Both the position numbers and the translations under genes were made by a program. Source: Frateuria_A sp051900415 (GTDB lineage: Bacteria > Pseudomonadota > Gammaproteobacteria > Xanthomonadales > Rhodanobacteraceae). Taken from it: a stretch of 64,000 bases of DNA. Shown here piece after piece: positions 41,752 to 52,698 of the stretch. Where the stretch lies: assembly GCF_051900415.1 (NCBI RefSeq), contig NZ_JBHZGL010000005.1, forward strand, positions 201,646 through 265,645, given 5' to 3'. The notes below the pieces were generated by a model that saw only the letters and a list, made by a program, of their open reading frames with translations, was not told the DNA's origin and did no database searches. Each line of letters begins with the position of its first letter. The first letter of the stretch is position 1.

Positions 41752-42743
41752 GGCGTTTCGATCTCCACGCCGCAGCGGAACGTCCGTGCGGCACCGGGTT
41801 CAAGTCGGATGGCGTCGGCGCAGTCGGGACGGTTGAAGGCGTCGGGCAGGCTTTCCATCGGTTCGAGTGCGAGCGATGCACGTGCGCCGCGTTCCAGCGT
41901 GTCGCCGGTGTAGGCGAGCAGCACGCCGCGCTCCTGCCACACTGCGATGCCGACGCCGTTGACCGTATCGCGCAACCGCGTGCGCATGCGGCCGTCGGCG
42001 TCGGCGTGCAGTCGGGCATAGGTGTGGTTGAGTTCGAGCGCACCGACCGCGCGCGGTTGGCGAAAGTCGAGCGCCGATGCCTGCGCGAGCGGTTGGTAGG
42101 CCGCCTCGCCCGGCAGCGGAATGTAGTCCGCGTCGGTGCGGATCACGCAGGCCGCGGGGATGGCGAGCTCCCACGAAGCGAGCGCGTCGTCGCCCAGGCG
42201 GAAATACGGATGCCAACCGACAAAGGCCGGCGCGGCGAGGTTGCCGACATTGCGCAGCGTGGCCTCCAGCGTGAGTCCGTCGGCCGCAAGCGTGTAGCGC
42301 ACGGCGAGGTCGAGCGCGAACGGGTAGCCCGGCTGCGGCGGGATGGCGGTGGCCAGCAGCACGCTGGCCGCGCGCTCGTCCGCGTCCAGCGCGGCAATCG
42401 CGAACTCGGCATCGCGCACGAAGCCATGGCGGCTGGCGCGCGCGGCGCCCGTCACGCCCGGCATGAGGTCGTGGTCGGTGCCGTCGAAGCGGTAGCGCGC
42501 GTCGGCCACGCGGTTGGCGAAGGGCGCCAGGAGCGCGAAACGCGAGCCGGGCCGGGCGGCCAGTTCGGCCGCGTCGCGATGGCCATCGGCCAGTTCCACG
42601 CGCCGGCCGCGGACCGTCGCCTCGATGCCGAGCACGCAGGCACCGTGCCGCGCCATGCGCACGCGGCGACCACGCGCGCTGTCGTCCAATACCACGATCG
42701 GCTGTGTATCCAATCCTTCGATGGCGACGTTGAAAGCGCCCAT
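41748..42743 (-). CDS. Aldose 1-epimerase family protein
   Basis: A 331-residue mutarotase-like protein. ALLAPFANRVADARYRFDG at the substrate site, the catalytic histidine in FVGWHPYFRLG and the glutamate region LALEPMESLPDAFN are visible. It interconverts sugar anomers or binds related sugars. ATG 42743 was chosen because it begins MGAFNVAIEGLDTQPIVVL, a normal domain start. It overlaps the PLP-dehydratase by 4 bases and is divergent from pepN. Confidence 0.87.
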   Translation of the reverse strand: MGAFNVAIEGLDTQPIVVLDDSARGRRVRMARHGACVLGIEATVRGRRVELADGHRDAAELAARPGSRFALLAPFANRVADARYRFDGTDHDLMPGVTGAARASRHGFVRDAEFAIAALDADERAASVLLATAIPPQPGYPFALDLAVRYTLAADGLTLEATLRNVGNLAAPAFVGWHPYFRLGDDALASWELAIPAACVIRTDADYIPLPGEAAYQPLAQASALDFRQPRAVGALELNHTYARLHADADGRMRTRLRDTVNGVGIAVWQERGVLLAYTGDTLERGARASLALEPMESLPDAFNRPDCADAIRLEPGAARTFRCGVEIETP

Positions 42744-42806
42744 GTTCCGTCCGGTCGCGAAAACGCCGCATGTTAGCCTGAGCCTTCCCCCAGCGGCTTT
42801 TTCTCC

Positions 42807-45437
42807 ATGACTGCGCGCGACGAACAAACCCCCTCGCCCATCCGCCTTGCCGACTATCGCCCACCCGCCTGGGCGGTCGAGCGGATCGAACTGGAATTCG
42901 ATCTCGGCATCGATACGAGCGAGGTGCACTCGCGCCTGCACCTGCGGCGCGACCCGGCGCAGGACGCGCCGCTGCGGCTGGATGGCGAGGGGCTGGAACT
43001 GCTGGCCATCGCGCTGGATGGCCAGCCGCTCGACGCAAGTGGCTACCGCTATCGCGACAACGTGCTGGAGATCGACCGGGTCGCCGACGGCAGCGTGCTG
43101 GAGACCCGCGTGCGCATACGCCCGGCGGCCAACACCGCGCTGGAAGGGCTGTACCTGTCCGGCTCGCGCGAGCGCGGTTTCCTGCTGACCCAGTGCGAGG
43201 CCGAGGGCTTCCGTCACATCACTTTCTTCCCCGACCGCCCGGACGTGCTGACGCGCTACACCGTCACGCTGCGCGCCGACCGCGAGCGCTTCCCGGTGCT
43301 GCTCGCCGGCGGCAATCCGGACGGCGCCGGCGCGTTGCCGGACGGACGCCACTGGGCGCGTTTCGTCGATCCGTACCCGAAGCCTTGTTACCTGTTCGCG
43401 CTGGTGGCCGGGCGACTGGAAAAGCTCGAGCGCGACTACGTCACCGCGGACGGCCGCCACGTGGCTCTGGTGATCTGGGCCGAACCGGACGTGATCGAGT
43501 GCTGCCACTACGCCATGGACGCGCTCGAACGCGCCATGCGCTGGGACGAGCGGGCCTACGGGCGCAATTTCGATCTGGACGTGTTCCACGTGGTCGCCAC
43601 GCACGACTTCAACATGGGCGCGATGGAGAACAAGGGCCTAAACATCTTCAACGCCAAGTACCTGCTGGCCGATCCGGACACCACCACTGACGACGAGTAC
43701 CGCGCGGTCGAGGCAGTGATCGGCCATGAGTACTTCCACAACTGGAGCGGCAACCGCGTCACCTGCCGCGACTGGTTCCAGCTCTCGCTGAAGGAGGGCC
43801 TCACCGTGTTCCGCGAGCAGCAGTTCTCGGCGGACATGAATTCGCCCTCGCTCAAGCGCATCGACGACGTCGCGCTGCTGCGCCGCGCGCAGTTCCCCGA
43901 AGACGCCGGCCCCCTGGCGCACCCGGTGCGCCCCTCGCAGTACAGCGAGATCAACAACTTCTATACCGCCACGGTGTACGAGAAGGGCTCGGAACTGGTG
44001 CGCATGCTGGCCGGACGACTGGGGCCGGAAGGCTTCCGACGCGGCATGGACCTGTATTTCGAGCGCAACGACGGGCGCGCCGCCACGCTGGAGGATTTCC
44101 TCGCTGCGCTGGGCCTGGCCAACGGCATTGACCTGGCGCCGTATCTCGCCTGGTACGGCCAGGCTGGCACGCCGCGGCTGTCAGGCGAGGGGCACTACGA
44201 TGCCGCTGCGCGTTCCTACACGCTGACCCTGCGCCAGCACACGCCGCCCACGCCCGGCCAGCCGGACAAGCAGCCGCTGCCGATCCCGGTCAAGCTCGCG
44301 CTGTTCGATCCGGATGGGCGCATGCTGCCGCTGCACGAGGGCGCCACGGAGCAGGTGGTGGTGCTCGATACGCAAGAGCAGTCGTTCGTCTTCCCCGGGG
44401 TCGAGCGTGCGCCGGTGCCCTCGCTGCTGCGTGGCTTCTCCGCGCCGGTGGTCCTCGACTACGCGTACGCGCCAGTCGAGCTGGCGCTGCTACTGACCCA
44501 CGACACCGATGGCTTCAACCGCTGGGAGGCCGCGCAGCAACTGGCCTGGCGTGCCTACATGGAATTGCGCGACGGCCGCGGCCACGAGGCGCTGACGGTT
44601 TGGGGCGACACGCTCGCCCGGCTGTTCGACCAGGCCACGCTGGACCCGGCGCTGCTGGCCGACCTGCTCACGCCGCCAAGCGAGGTGGAACTGGCCGAGC
44701 GCGAGACCGACGTCGACCCCGCGCGTATCCATGCGCTGCGCCAGACCCTGCAGCGCGAATTGGCCTCGCGCGTCGGCGCAGCCGCGCTGGCCGAACGCTA
44801 CCGCGCGCTCACCGCGCAGGCGAGCGACGCGCTGGATGCCGCCAGCCAGGCACAGCGCCGGCTCAAGCGTCGCGTACTGGAACTGCTGGTGCTGCTCGAT
44901 GCGCCCACGGCTCAGGCCTTTGCCGCGGCGCAGTTCGACCGCGCCGCGACGATGACCGATCGCCTCGCCAGCCTCGCCGTGCTGGTCCGCAGCGGCGCGC
45001 CGCAAGCGACCGAGGCCCTGGCCCGTTACCGCACGCGCCACGCGGACAACGCGCTGGCGCTGGACAAGTGGTTCGCGGTGCAGGCGCAGATCCCGGGCGA
45101 GCCGGCACTGGCACGCGTGCGCGCGCTGGAGGCCGACTCGAAGTTCACCCTGAAGAACCCCAACCGCGTGCAGGCGCTGCTGGGCACCTGGGCGCGCGGC
45201 AACCCGAGCGGTTTCCACCGCGTCGATGGCGAGGGCTACCGTTTCCTGGCCGCGCGGCTGGCGGAACTGGATGCGCTCAACCCGCAGGTCGCAGCGCGGC
45301 TGGCGACGGCGTTCAACGGCTGGCAGCGGCTGGAGCCGACGCGGCGCGAACAGGCGCGGGCGGCGGTGGCAGGGCTGGCCGAGCAAAGCCTCTCGCGCAA
45401 CCTGGCCGAGATCGTCGGCAACATGCTCAAGGGCTGA
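42807..45437 (+). CDS. pepN: Aminopeptidase N (M1)
   Basis: An 876-residue zinc aminopeptidase. The substrate motif GAMENKGLN and the zinc site HEYFHNWSGNRVTCRDWFQLSLKEG (HExxH plus distal E) are intact. The length, the N-terminal IRLADYRPPAW start and the all-helical C-terminal part ending SLSRNLAEIVGNMLKG match gammaproteobacterial PepN. It is probably monocistronic, followed by a family A palindrome. Confidence 0.96.
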   Translation: MTARDEQTPSPIRLADYRPPAWAVERIELEFDLGIDTSEVHSRLHLRRDPAQDAPLRLDGEGLELLAIALDGQPLDASGYRYRDNVLEIDRVADGSVLETRVRIRPAANTALEGLYLSGSRERGFLLTQCEAEGFRHITFFPDRPDVLTRYTVTLRADRERFPVLLAGGNPDGAGALPDGRHWARFVDPYPKPCYLFALVAGRLEKLERDYVTADGRHVALVIWAEPDVIECCHYAMDALERAMRWDERAYGRNFDLDVFHVVATHDFNMGAMENKGLNIFNAKYLLADPDTTTDDEYRAVEAVIGHEYFHNWSGNRVTCRDWFQLSLKEGLTVFREQQFSADMNSPSLKRIDDVALLRRAQFPEDAGPLAHPVRPSQYSEINNFYTATVYEKGSELVRMLAGRLGPEGFRRGMDLYFERNDGRAATLEDFLAALGLANGIDLAPYLAWYGQAGTPRLSGEGHYDAAARSYTLTLRQHTPPTPGQPDKQPLPIPVKLALFDPDGRMLPLHEGATEQVVVLDTQEQSFVFPGVERAPVPSLLRGFSAPVVLDYAYAPVELALLLTHDTDGFNRWEAAQQLAWRAYMELRDGRGHEALTVWGDTLARLFDQATLDPALLADLLTPPSEVELAERETDVDPARIHALRQTLQRELASRVGAAALAERYRALTAQASDALDAASQAQRRLKRRVLELLVLLDAPTAQAFAAAQFDRAATMTDRLASLAVLVRSGAPQATEALARYRTRHADNALALDKWFAVQAQIPGEPALARVRALEADSKFTLKNPNRVQALLGTWARGNPSGFHRVDGEGYRFLAARLAELDALNPQVAARLATAFNGWQRLEPTRREQARAAVAGLAEQSLSRNLAEIVGNMLKG

Positions 45438-45452
45438 GCCACTGCTTTTGTA

Positions 45453-45517
45453 GGAGCCCGCTTGCGGGCGATGCTCTCCGGCTCGATGAATCAGGGCATC
45501 GCCCGCAAGCGGGCTCC
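45453..45517. repeat. Family A palindromic repeat (copy 2)
   Basis: Arms 45453-45474 (GGAGCCCGCTTGCGGGCGAT...) and 45496-45517 form a perfect 22-bp inverted repeat around a 21-nt loop. It is nearly the same sequence as copy 1 at 7571-7646, between the convergent pepN and small coiled-coil genes. Confidence 0.9.
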
Positions 45518-45529
45518 AGGCGCATGCGG

Positions 45530-45715
45530 TCAAGCGGCGAGCTGGTTCAGCGCATTGCGCAGGCGAACCATGTGCGATTCCAGGCGCGGCGCCAGGTTCT
45601 GGCGTTCCTGCTCGGTGCGCGCGGCCAGGTGTTCGATCGCCATCTGCACCTTGCCGATCTCGATCATCAGATCGTGGCGCGGATAGACAGGCTGGAAGTC
45701 GAAAGTGGTGTTCAT
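45530..45715 (-). CDS. Small helical protein of unknown function
   Basis: A 61-residue protein, MNTTFDFQPVYPRHDLMIEI at the start, then a charged amphipathic helix (GKVQMAIEHLAARTEQERQN and RLESHMVRLRNALNQLAA). It resembles short coiled-coil proteins such as SlyX in composition only. The ATG at 45715 gives a compact start; the upstream in-frame extension is alanine/serine-rich. It is read towards pepN. Confidence 0.6.
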   Translation of the reverse strand: MNTTFDFQPVYPRHDLMIEIGKVQMAIEHLAARTEQERQNLAPRLESHMVRLRNALNQLAA

Positions 45716-45763
45716 GGCGAACGCGAGGGATGGGATGGGTGAAGCGGACTCTGCAATGGCCAT

Positions 45764-46289
45764 GCCAGAGCGTGATCGCCATCACAATCGGCTTGGGACC
45801 GGATCGCCGGGCTGACGCTCAGCGTCACCGCCCTTACAAAAAAAAGCCGGAATTAGTCACTTTTTATTCACGGGGGTACTGGGAATATCGCTCCCGCAGT
45901 CGCGACACGTCGCGACGGCGCCCGCGACCTTTCGGTTTCTGGCGCCCGGCAACACGGTCATCCTGGATTCCCCCTGTTCCTGAGACCGCCGGGCGCCAGA
46001 TCTAAGCACGGCCAAGCCCCGCCACTGGCGGGGCTTGGTTTTTCCGGGGCCGGAAAAGGCGACGGCGCCGTGGGAATCCCCAGCGGCGCCGTCATGCTTC
46101 CTCTCCTGGTACGCGGTCGGGCCCCTGTCTGCCCAGCCTCGGCGCGCGGTTCGCGCAGCGTCTGCCCATGGAAAGTGCACGAGAGGTGAAGCAGCAATCG
46201 TGCCAAGCTCTTGATTATGTTCGGGCGCGCAGCCCGAAGCGCTAACATAAGCACGTTTTCGTCCCTCGCATGCGCCAGGCGTCCTACCG
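45764..46289. other. Intergenic region with inverted repeats, a short CxxC frame and a terminator
   Basis: The 526 bp before mnmG contain no recognised gene. Visible items: an A-run at 45838-45845; a perfect 13-bp inverted repeat (TCTGGCGCCCGGC 45938-45950 and its complement 45988-46000); a minus-strand 34-codon frame (45961 to 45857) containing CRDCGSDIP with an AGGGGG site about 9 nt upstream; a strong plus-strand terminator at 46012-46043; a second stem at 46063-46094; and a TTCGGG/CCCGAA stem at 46220-46238. An uncharacterised small RNA is possible. Confidence 0.4.
46012..46043 (+). terminator. Strong rho-independent terminator
   Basis: CCAAGCCCCGCCA and TGGCGGGGCTTGG form a 13-bp perfect stem with a one-base loop, followed by five T. 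No annotated plus-strand gene lies directly upstream (pepN ended 570 bp earlier), so it may end an unannotated transcript. Confidence 0.8.
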
Positions 46290-48161
<1,872 letters not shown>

Positions 48162-48171
48162 TGCTCTGCTT

Positions 48172-48302
48172 CCTCTCCCCTCCGGGGAGAGGACCGAGGT
48201 GAGGGGTCGGGGCTCGCGGGAATTTTTCATTTCAAGCGGCAAAAGCCGCCTCCCCGCAAGAGCAACCCCTCACCCCAACCCTCTTCCGGAGGGGAGAGGG
48301 AG
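48172..48302. repeat. Family D palindromic repeat (copy 2)
   Basis: The left part 48172-48210 (TCCTCTCCCCTCCGGGGAGA then GAGGTGAGGGG) and the inverted right part 48263-48302 (CCCCTCACCCCAACCCTCTT then GGAGGGGAGAGGGAG). Between them is a small GCGGC-AAAA-GCCGC stem at 48236-48249. It lies just after mnmG. Copy 1 is inside trhO. Confidence 0.85.
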
Positions 48303-48359
48303 CGATGTGCGATGGCCCGTGGCATCATCGGTCGAATCGATGTCTTTCGGAGCTAGCGG

Positions 48360-49112
48360 ATGGAAATCTGGATCGGCCGCGACGGCCAGCGCCATGGTCC
48401 CTACAAAGAGGACGACGTGCGCCAGTGGCTGCGCAGCGGGCAACTGGCCGCCGAGGACCTGGGTTGGTACGAGGGCCTGGCCGACTGGCAACCGCTGTCG
48501 GTGCTGTTTCCCGACGCGCTGGCCGCCACGCCGCCACCGTTCGCCCCCGCTGCCGCGGTGCCACCGCCGACCACTACCGCCACGCTGGAAGACTACGCCG
48601 GCTTCTGGAAGCGCCTGGTTGCCTACATCATCGACGCGATCGTGCTGTACATCCCGCAGATGCTGATCATGGACGCGTTCGGCAACGGAGCCGCCCAGGC
48701 GAAGCTGCAGCAGGCCCTGCTCGCAGCGGGCACGGACGCCAACGTGATGCTCGCAGCCTACGGCCAGTATTACGACGCCATGCGCGCGGGCGTGGCGCTG
48801 ACCGCCATCCTGGTCTGGCTGTACTTCGCCTTCTGCGAGAGTTCGGCCTGGCAGGCCACCGTGGGCAAGCTGGCGATGGGCATCCGCGTGGCCGACCTGG
48901 ACGGCGGTCGCATCAGCTTCTGGCGCGCGCTCGGCCGCTACGCAGCCAAGCTGCTCAGCTGGATGATCCTGGGTATCGGCTTCCTGATGATCGGCTGGAC
49001 GCGCCGCAAGCAGGGCCTGCACGACATGATCGCCAATACGCTGGTACTCAACGGCCGCGCCGGTGCGTTCCGTAACGCGGCGCCACGCGACGATCGCTCG
49101 TTCCACGCCTGA
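48360..49112 (+). CDS. GYF_2-RDD domain membrane protein
   Basis: A 250-residue protein. Residues about 1-55 are a GYF_2-type domain (WIGRDGQRHGPYKEDDVRQWLRSGQL...WYEGLADWQPL). A proline-rich linker follows, then an RDD domain from about 78 with the R/D/D-type pattern (GFWKRLVAYIIDAIVLYI) and three helices, ending LHDMIANTLVL. RDD proteins may transport or stabilise membranes; the role is not known. A family C palindrome follows. Confidence 0.85.
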   Translation: MEIWIGRDGQRHGPYKEDDVRQWLRSGQLAAEDLGWYEGLADWQPLSVLFPDALAATPPPFAPAAAVPPPTTTATLEDYAGFWKRLVAYIIDAIVLYIPQMLIMDAFGNGAAQAKLQQALLAAGTDANVMLAAYGQYYDAMRAGVALTAILVWLYFAFCESSAWQATVGKLAMGIRVADLDGGRISFWRALGRYAAKLLSWMILGIGFLMIGWTRRKQGLHDMIANTLVLNGRAGAFRNAAPRDDRSFHA

Positions 49113-49117
49113 CCCGC

Positions 49118-49175
49118 GGGTGGGCTTGGGCCCACCCTGCGAAACGGCGAAGGTGGATTCAAGCCCACCCTACGG
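49118..49175. repeat. Family C palindromic repeat (copy 3)
   Basis: GGGTGGGCTTGGGCCCACCC at 49118-49137 and the inverted arm GGTGGATTCAAGCCCACCCT at 49152-49171, a more diverged copy of the family seen at 19839 and 19980. It separates the RDD gene from tex. Confidence 0.75.
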
Positions 49176-49233
49176 ACCATGATCCGGTTGCTATGATCGA
49201 CGGCTTCCTGCACCACTCGAAGTCGTTGATCAC

Positions 49234-51549
49234 ATGCTCAGCATCGAACACCGCATTGCCCAGGACATCGCCGCCAAGCCCGACCAGGTGCGCGCGGCGG
49301 TGGGCCTGCTCGACGAAGGCGCGACCGTGCCCTTCATCGCCCGCTACCGCAAGGAGGCCACCGGCGGCCTGGATGACACGCAGCTGCGTCTGCTCGAAGA
49401 GCGCCTGCGCTACCTGCGCGAGCTGGAGGAGCGCCGCGGCGCGATCCTCGCCAGCGTCGAGGAACAGGGCAAGCTCTCCGATGCGCTGAAGAGCGACATC
49501 CTCGCCGCCGACACCAAGGCGCGGCTGGAAGACCTTTACCTGCCCTACAAGCCCAAGCGTCGCACCAAGGCGCAGATCGCCCGTGAGGCCGGCCTGGAGC
49601 CACTGGCGACCGGCCTGCGCGAAGATCCCACGCTGGCCCCCGAGACTTTCGCCGAGCAGTTCGTCGACGTCGACAAGGGCGTGGCCGACGTTCGCGCGGC
49701 ACTCGAGGGTGCGCGCGCGATCCTGATGGAGTCGATCGCCGAAGACGCACACCTGGTCGGCGAGCTGCGCGACTGGCTCTGGGACAAGGGCCAGATCCGC
49801 GCGAAGGTCGTCGCAGGCAAGGAAAACGAAGGCGCCAAGTTCCGCGATTACTTCGACCACATCGAACCGGTCGGCAAGATTCCTTCGCACCGCCTGCTGG
49901 CGCTGATGCGCGCGCGCAACGAGGGCGTGATCGAACTGGAACTGCAACCGGCGCTGGATGCCGAGCAGGGTCACCTGGAAGGCGAGGGCCGTGTGGCCGC
50001 CCATGCCGGCATCCACGACCGTGGCCGTCCGGCCGACACCTGGCTGCGCGAGACCGTGCGCCTGACCTGGCGCGTGAAACTGCACCTGCACCTGACACTG
50101 GACCTGTTCGGCCGCGTGCGGGAGGGCGCCGAGGACGAAGCAATCCGCGTGTTCGGCGAGAACCTCAAGGACCTGATGCTGGCTGCTCCGGCCGGCGCCA
50201 AGACAGTGATGGGCCTGGACCCGGGCATCCGTACCGGCGTCAAGGTCGCGGTGGTCGATCCCACCGGCAAGCTGCTGGCGACCGACACGATCTACCCGCA
50301 CGAGCCCAGGCGCCAATGGAACGAATCGCTGGTCACCCTGGCAAAGCTGTGCAAGCAGCACGGCGTGGACCTGATCGCGATCGGCAACGGCACCGCCTCG
50401 CGCGAGACCGACAAGCTGGCGGGCGAGCTGATCAAGAAGCTGCCGGACACGAAGCTTTCCAAGATCGTGGTGAGCGAGGCCGGTGCGTCGGTCTACTCGG
50501 CCTCGGAAACGGCCGCCAAGGAATTCCCCGATCTGGACGTGAGCCTGCGCGGCGCCGTCTCCATCGCACGCCGCCTGCAGGACCCGCTGGCCGAACTGGT
50601 GAAGATCGAACCCAAGGCGATCGGCGTGGGCCAGTACCAGCACGACGTCAACCAGGTGAAGCTCGCACGCGCGCTGGACGCCCGCGTCGAGGATTGCGTC
50701 AACGCCGTCGGCGTGGACGTCAACACGGCCTCGGCCGCGTTGCTCTCGCGCGTGGCCGGTCTTTCGACGAGCGTGGCCGAGAACGTGGTCAAGCACCGCG
50801 ACGCCAATGGCCCGTTCGCCAACCGCAAGGCGCTGCTCAAGGTGCCGCGGCTGGGCGACAAGGCGTTCGAGCAGTGCGCGGGCTTCCTGCGCGTGCCCAA
50901 TGGCGACAACCCGCTGGATGCCAGCGCGGTGCACCCGGAAGCCTATCCGGTAGTCGAGCGGATCATCGCCCAGTGCGGGCGCGAGGTGCGCAACATCATC
51001 GGCGACACCAGCTTCCTGCGCGGTCTCAGACCCGACCAGTTCACCGACGAGAAATTCGGCGTGCCGACCGTGCGCGACATCCTGAAGGAACTGGAGAAAC
51101 CCGGCCGCGATCCGCGCCCGGAGTTCGTCGCGCCGAGCTTTGCCGAGGGCGTGGAAGATCTCAAGGACCTGCGCCCGGGCATGATCCTCGAGGGCCGCGT
51201 GACCAACGTCGCCGCGTTCGGTGCCTTCGTCGACATCGGCGTGCACCAGGACGGCCTGGTCCACGTCTCGGCGCTGTCGCACACCTTCGTCAAGGATCCG
51301 CGCGACGCGGTCAAGGCCGGCGACATCGTCAAGGTCAAGGTGATGGAGGTGGACCTGCCGCGCCAGCGCATCGGCCTGTCGATGCGCCTGGACGACGAAC
51401 CCGGCCAGGCGCGCGGCGCGCGTCCGGACGGCGGCGATCATCGCAACGCCCGCCCGTCACGCGGCGCACCGGCACCGAAACCCTCGGTGCCGCCGGCCAA
51501 CAACGCCTTCGCCGACGCATTGCTGCGCGCCAAGCAGGGCAAGCGATAG
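49234..51549 (+). CDS. tex: Tex family transcription accessory protein
   Basis: A 771-residue RNA-binding protein. Tex N-terminus with FIARYRKEATGGLDDTQLR and LYLPYKPKRRTKA; a YqgF-like domain (MGLDPGIRTGVKVAVVD); a helix-hairpin-helix region (ALLSRVAGLSTSVAENVVKHRDANGPFANR, GDNPLDASAVHPEAYPVV); and an S1 domain at about residues 650-720 (ILEGRVTNVAAFGAFVDIGVHQDGLVHVSAL). The C-terminal tail is low-complexity. It affects transcription and RNA quality and is usually conserved as a single gene. Confidence 0.96.
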   Translation: MLSIEHRIAQDIAAKPDQVRAAVGLLDEGATVPFIARYRKEATGGLDDTQLRLLEERLRYLRELEERRGAILASVEEQGKLSDALKSDILAADTKARLEDLYLPYKPKRRTKAQIAREAGLEPLATGLREDPTLAPETFAEQFVDVDKGVADVRAALEGARAILMESIAEDAHLVGELRDWLWDKGQIRAKVVAGKENEGAKFRDYFDHIEPVGKIPSHRLLALMRARNEGVIELELQPALDAEQGHLEGEGRVAAHAGIHDRGRPADTWLRETVRLTWRVKLHLHLTLDLFGRVREGAEDEAIRVFGENLKDLMLAAPAGAKTVMGLDPGIRTGVKVAVVDPTGKLLATDTIYPHEPRRQWNESLVTLAKLCKQHGVDLIAIGNGTASRETDKLAGELIKKLPDTKLSKIVVSEAGASVYSASETAAKEFPDLDVSLRGAVSIARRLQDPLAELVKIEPKAIGVGQYQHDVNQVKLARALDARVEDCVNAVGVDVNTASAALLSRVAGLSTSVAENVVKHRDANGPFANRKALLKVPRLGDKAFEQCAGFLRVPNGDNPLDASAVHPEAYPVVERIIAQCGREVRNIIGDTSFLRGLRPDQFTDEKFGVPTVRDILKELEKPGRDPRPEFVAPSFAEGVEDLKDLRPGMILEGRVTNVAAFGAFVDIGVHQDGLVHVSALSHTFVKDPRDAVKAGDIVKVKVMEVDLPRQRIGLSMRLDDEPGQARGARPDGGDHRNARPSRGAPAPKPSVPPANNAFADALLRAKQGKR

Positions 51550-51588
51550 TTCTCCGGCACTAACGACAGGCTGCAAAGGGACCGATTC

Positions 51589-52614
51589 ATGACGATTGAT
51601 CAAAATACACCTGGCGCACTAATTGGCCGTGACACCAGAATAGACAATGCAAAGTTCCTGCTTATATTTTTCGTGGTGTTCGGCCACTGCCTCGAGCAGA
51701 TCCGATATCAGGCTGCTTTCCTGGAAGCCCTGTATCAGTTCATCTACTTGTTTCACATGCCCGCATTCATCTATCTCTCCGGCATGCTCTCGCGTGCAGA
51801 GTTTGGAGCCAAGCAGGGTGCCCGGTGGCTAGCAACGCTGATCCTTCCCTTGCTTGTATTTCAAGCCATCTACCTCGCGCTCGACGCATGGATGCTGCAC
51901 AAGCCATTTTCGTACCAGGTTATCCAGCCCTACTGGGGATTGTGGTATCTCGCTAGCCTGGCGTGCTGGAGGATAATGCTGGTCCCCATTCTCACGCTCC
52001 GGCAACCGATTTTTCTGGCGTGCATCATAGCTATCATATCCGGCTATTCCAATGACGTTGATTACGCCTTTAGCCTTTCAAGAACGCTCGTATTTTTCCC
52101 CTTCTTTGTTGCCGGCCATCTACTTGGCCTTCCGAATAAAGGGGCGCGCCCGGCGGCTTGGTTTACCTTACTTTTGCTTGCCATCTTCGCGTGGTCGATA
52201 CGCCACCTAAATGCACAATGGCTCTACGGAGTCACTCCATATACGAACCGCTGGGGAGGCCTTATTCAGCTCGGGCTTTTGGCTTGCTCTGCGGCAGGTG
52301 TCTGGGCGGTGTTGCGCTTAGCTTGGCATAAGTCCGGCCCTTTGGCCTTTCTCGGTCGCCAAAGCCTCCCAATTTACCTACTTCATGGGTTGCTCATAAA
52401 GCTGTCCATGCTTTATGGACTATGGATTCCCGTCCGCAAGATGGACCCTGCCGTGGGCCTAGCCGTCGCTGCGGTAGCCGCGTTTTTGCTGGTGTGCTTT
52501 CTCGCTTTGTGCGCACCACTATTCCGCCCCATTATGGATTACAGCTGGGTATGGCGCGCGTGGGGGGCGAATTCCACGCCTCGCGATAATCGATCCCACG
52601 TCGTCGTTAAATAA
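51589..52614 (+). CDS. Acyltransferase_3 family membrane protein (AT-rich, probably transferred)
   Basis: A 341-residue protein with about ten helices. RIDNAKFLLIFFVVFGHCLE and FHMPAFIYLSGMLSR match acyltransferase_3 enzymes acting on surface polysaccharides. GC falls sharply compared with tex: 28 of 60 bases at 51601-51660 and 25 of 60 at 52021-52080 are G/C, against roughly three quarters in the tex 3' end. Codon use is also different (many A/T third positions). It starts 39 bp after tex. Horizontal acquisition is likely. Confidence 0.85.
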   Translation: MTIDQNTPGALIGRDTRIDNAKFLLIFFVVFGHCLEQIRYQAAFLEALYQFIYLFHMPAFIYLSGMLSRAEFGAKQGARWLATLILPLLVFQAIYLALDAWMLHKPFSYQVIQPYWGLWYLASLACWRIMLVPILTLRQPIFLACIIAIISGYSNDVDYAFSLSRTLVFFPFFVAGHLLGLPNKGARPAAWFTLLLLAIFAWSIRHLNAQWLYGVTPYTNRWGGLIQLGLLACSAAGVWAVLRLAWHKSGPLAFLGRQSLPIYLLHGLLIKLSMLYGLWIPVRKMDPAVGLAVAAVAAFLLVCFLALCAPLFRPIMDYSWVWRAWGANSTPRDNRSHVVVK

Positions 52615-52698
52615 CTAACGCGCAACATGCGCCCCGGCAGGCAATGCGGTATCGTGGCTCTCGAACTGAGCCGTCCGGCCGCGTCAGGAGCAAAAGAT

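Noticed and set aside
45764..46289. A known RNA such as 6S, 4.5S or tmRNA before mnmG
   Set aside because: None of the conserved sequence blocks of these RNAs can be found; only generic stems and a terminator are visible.
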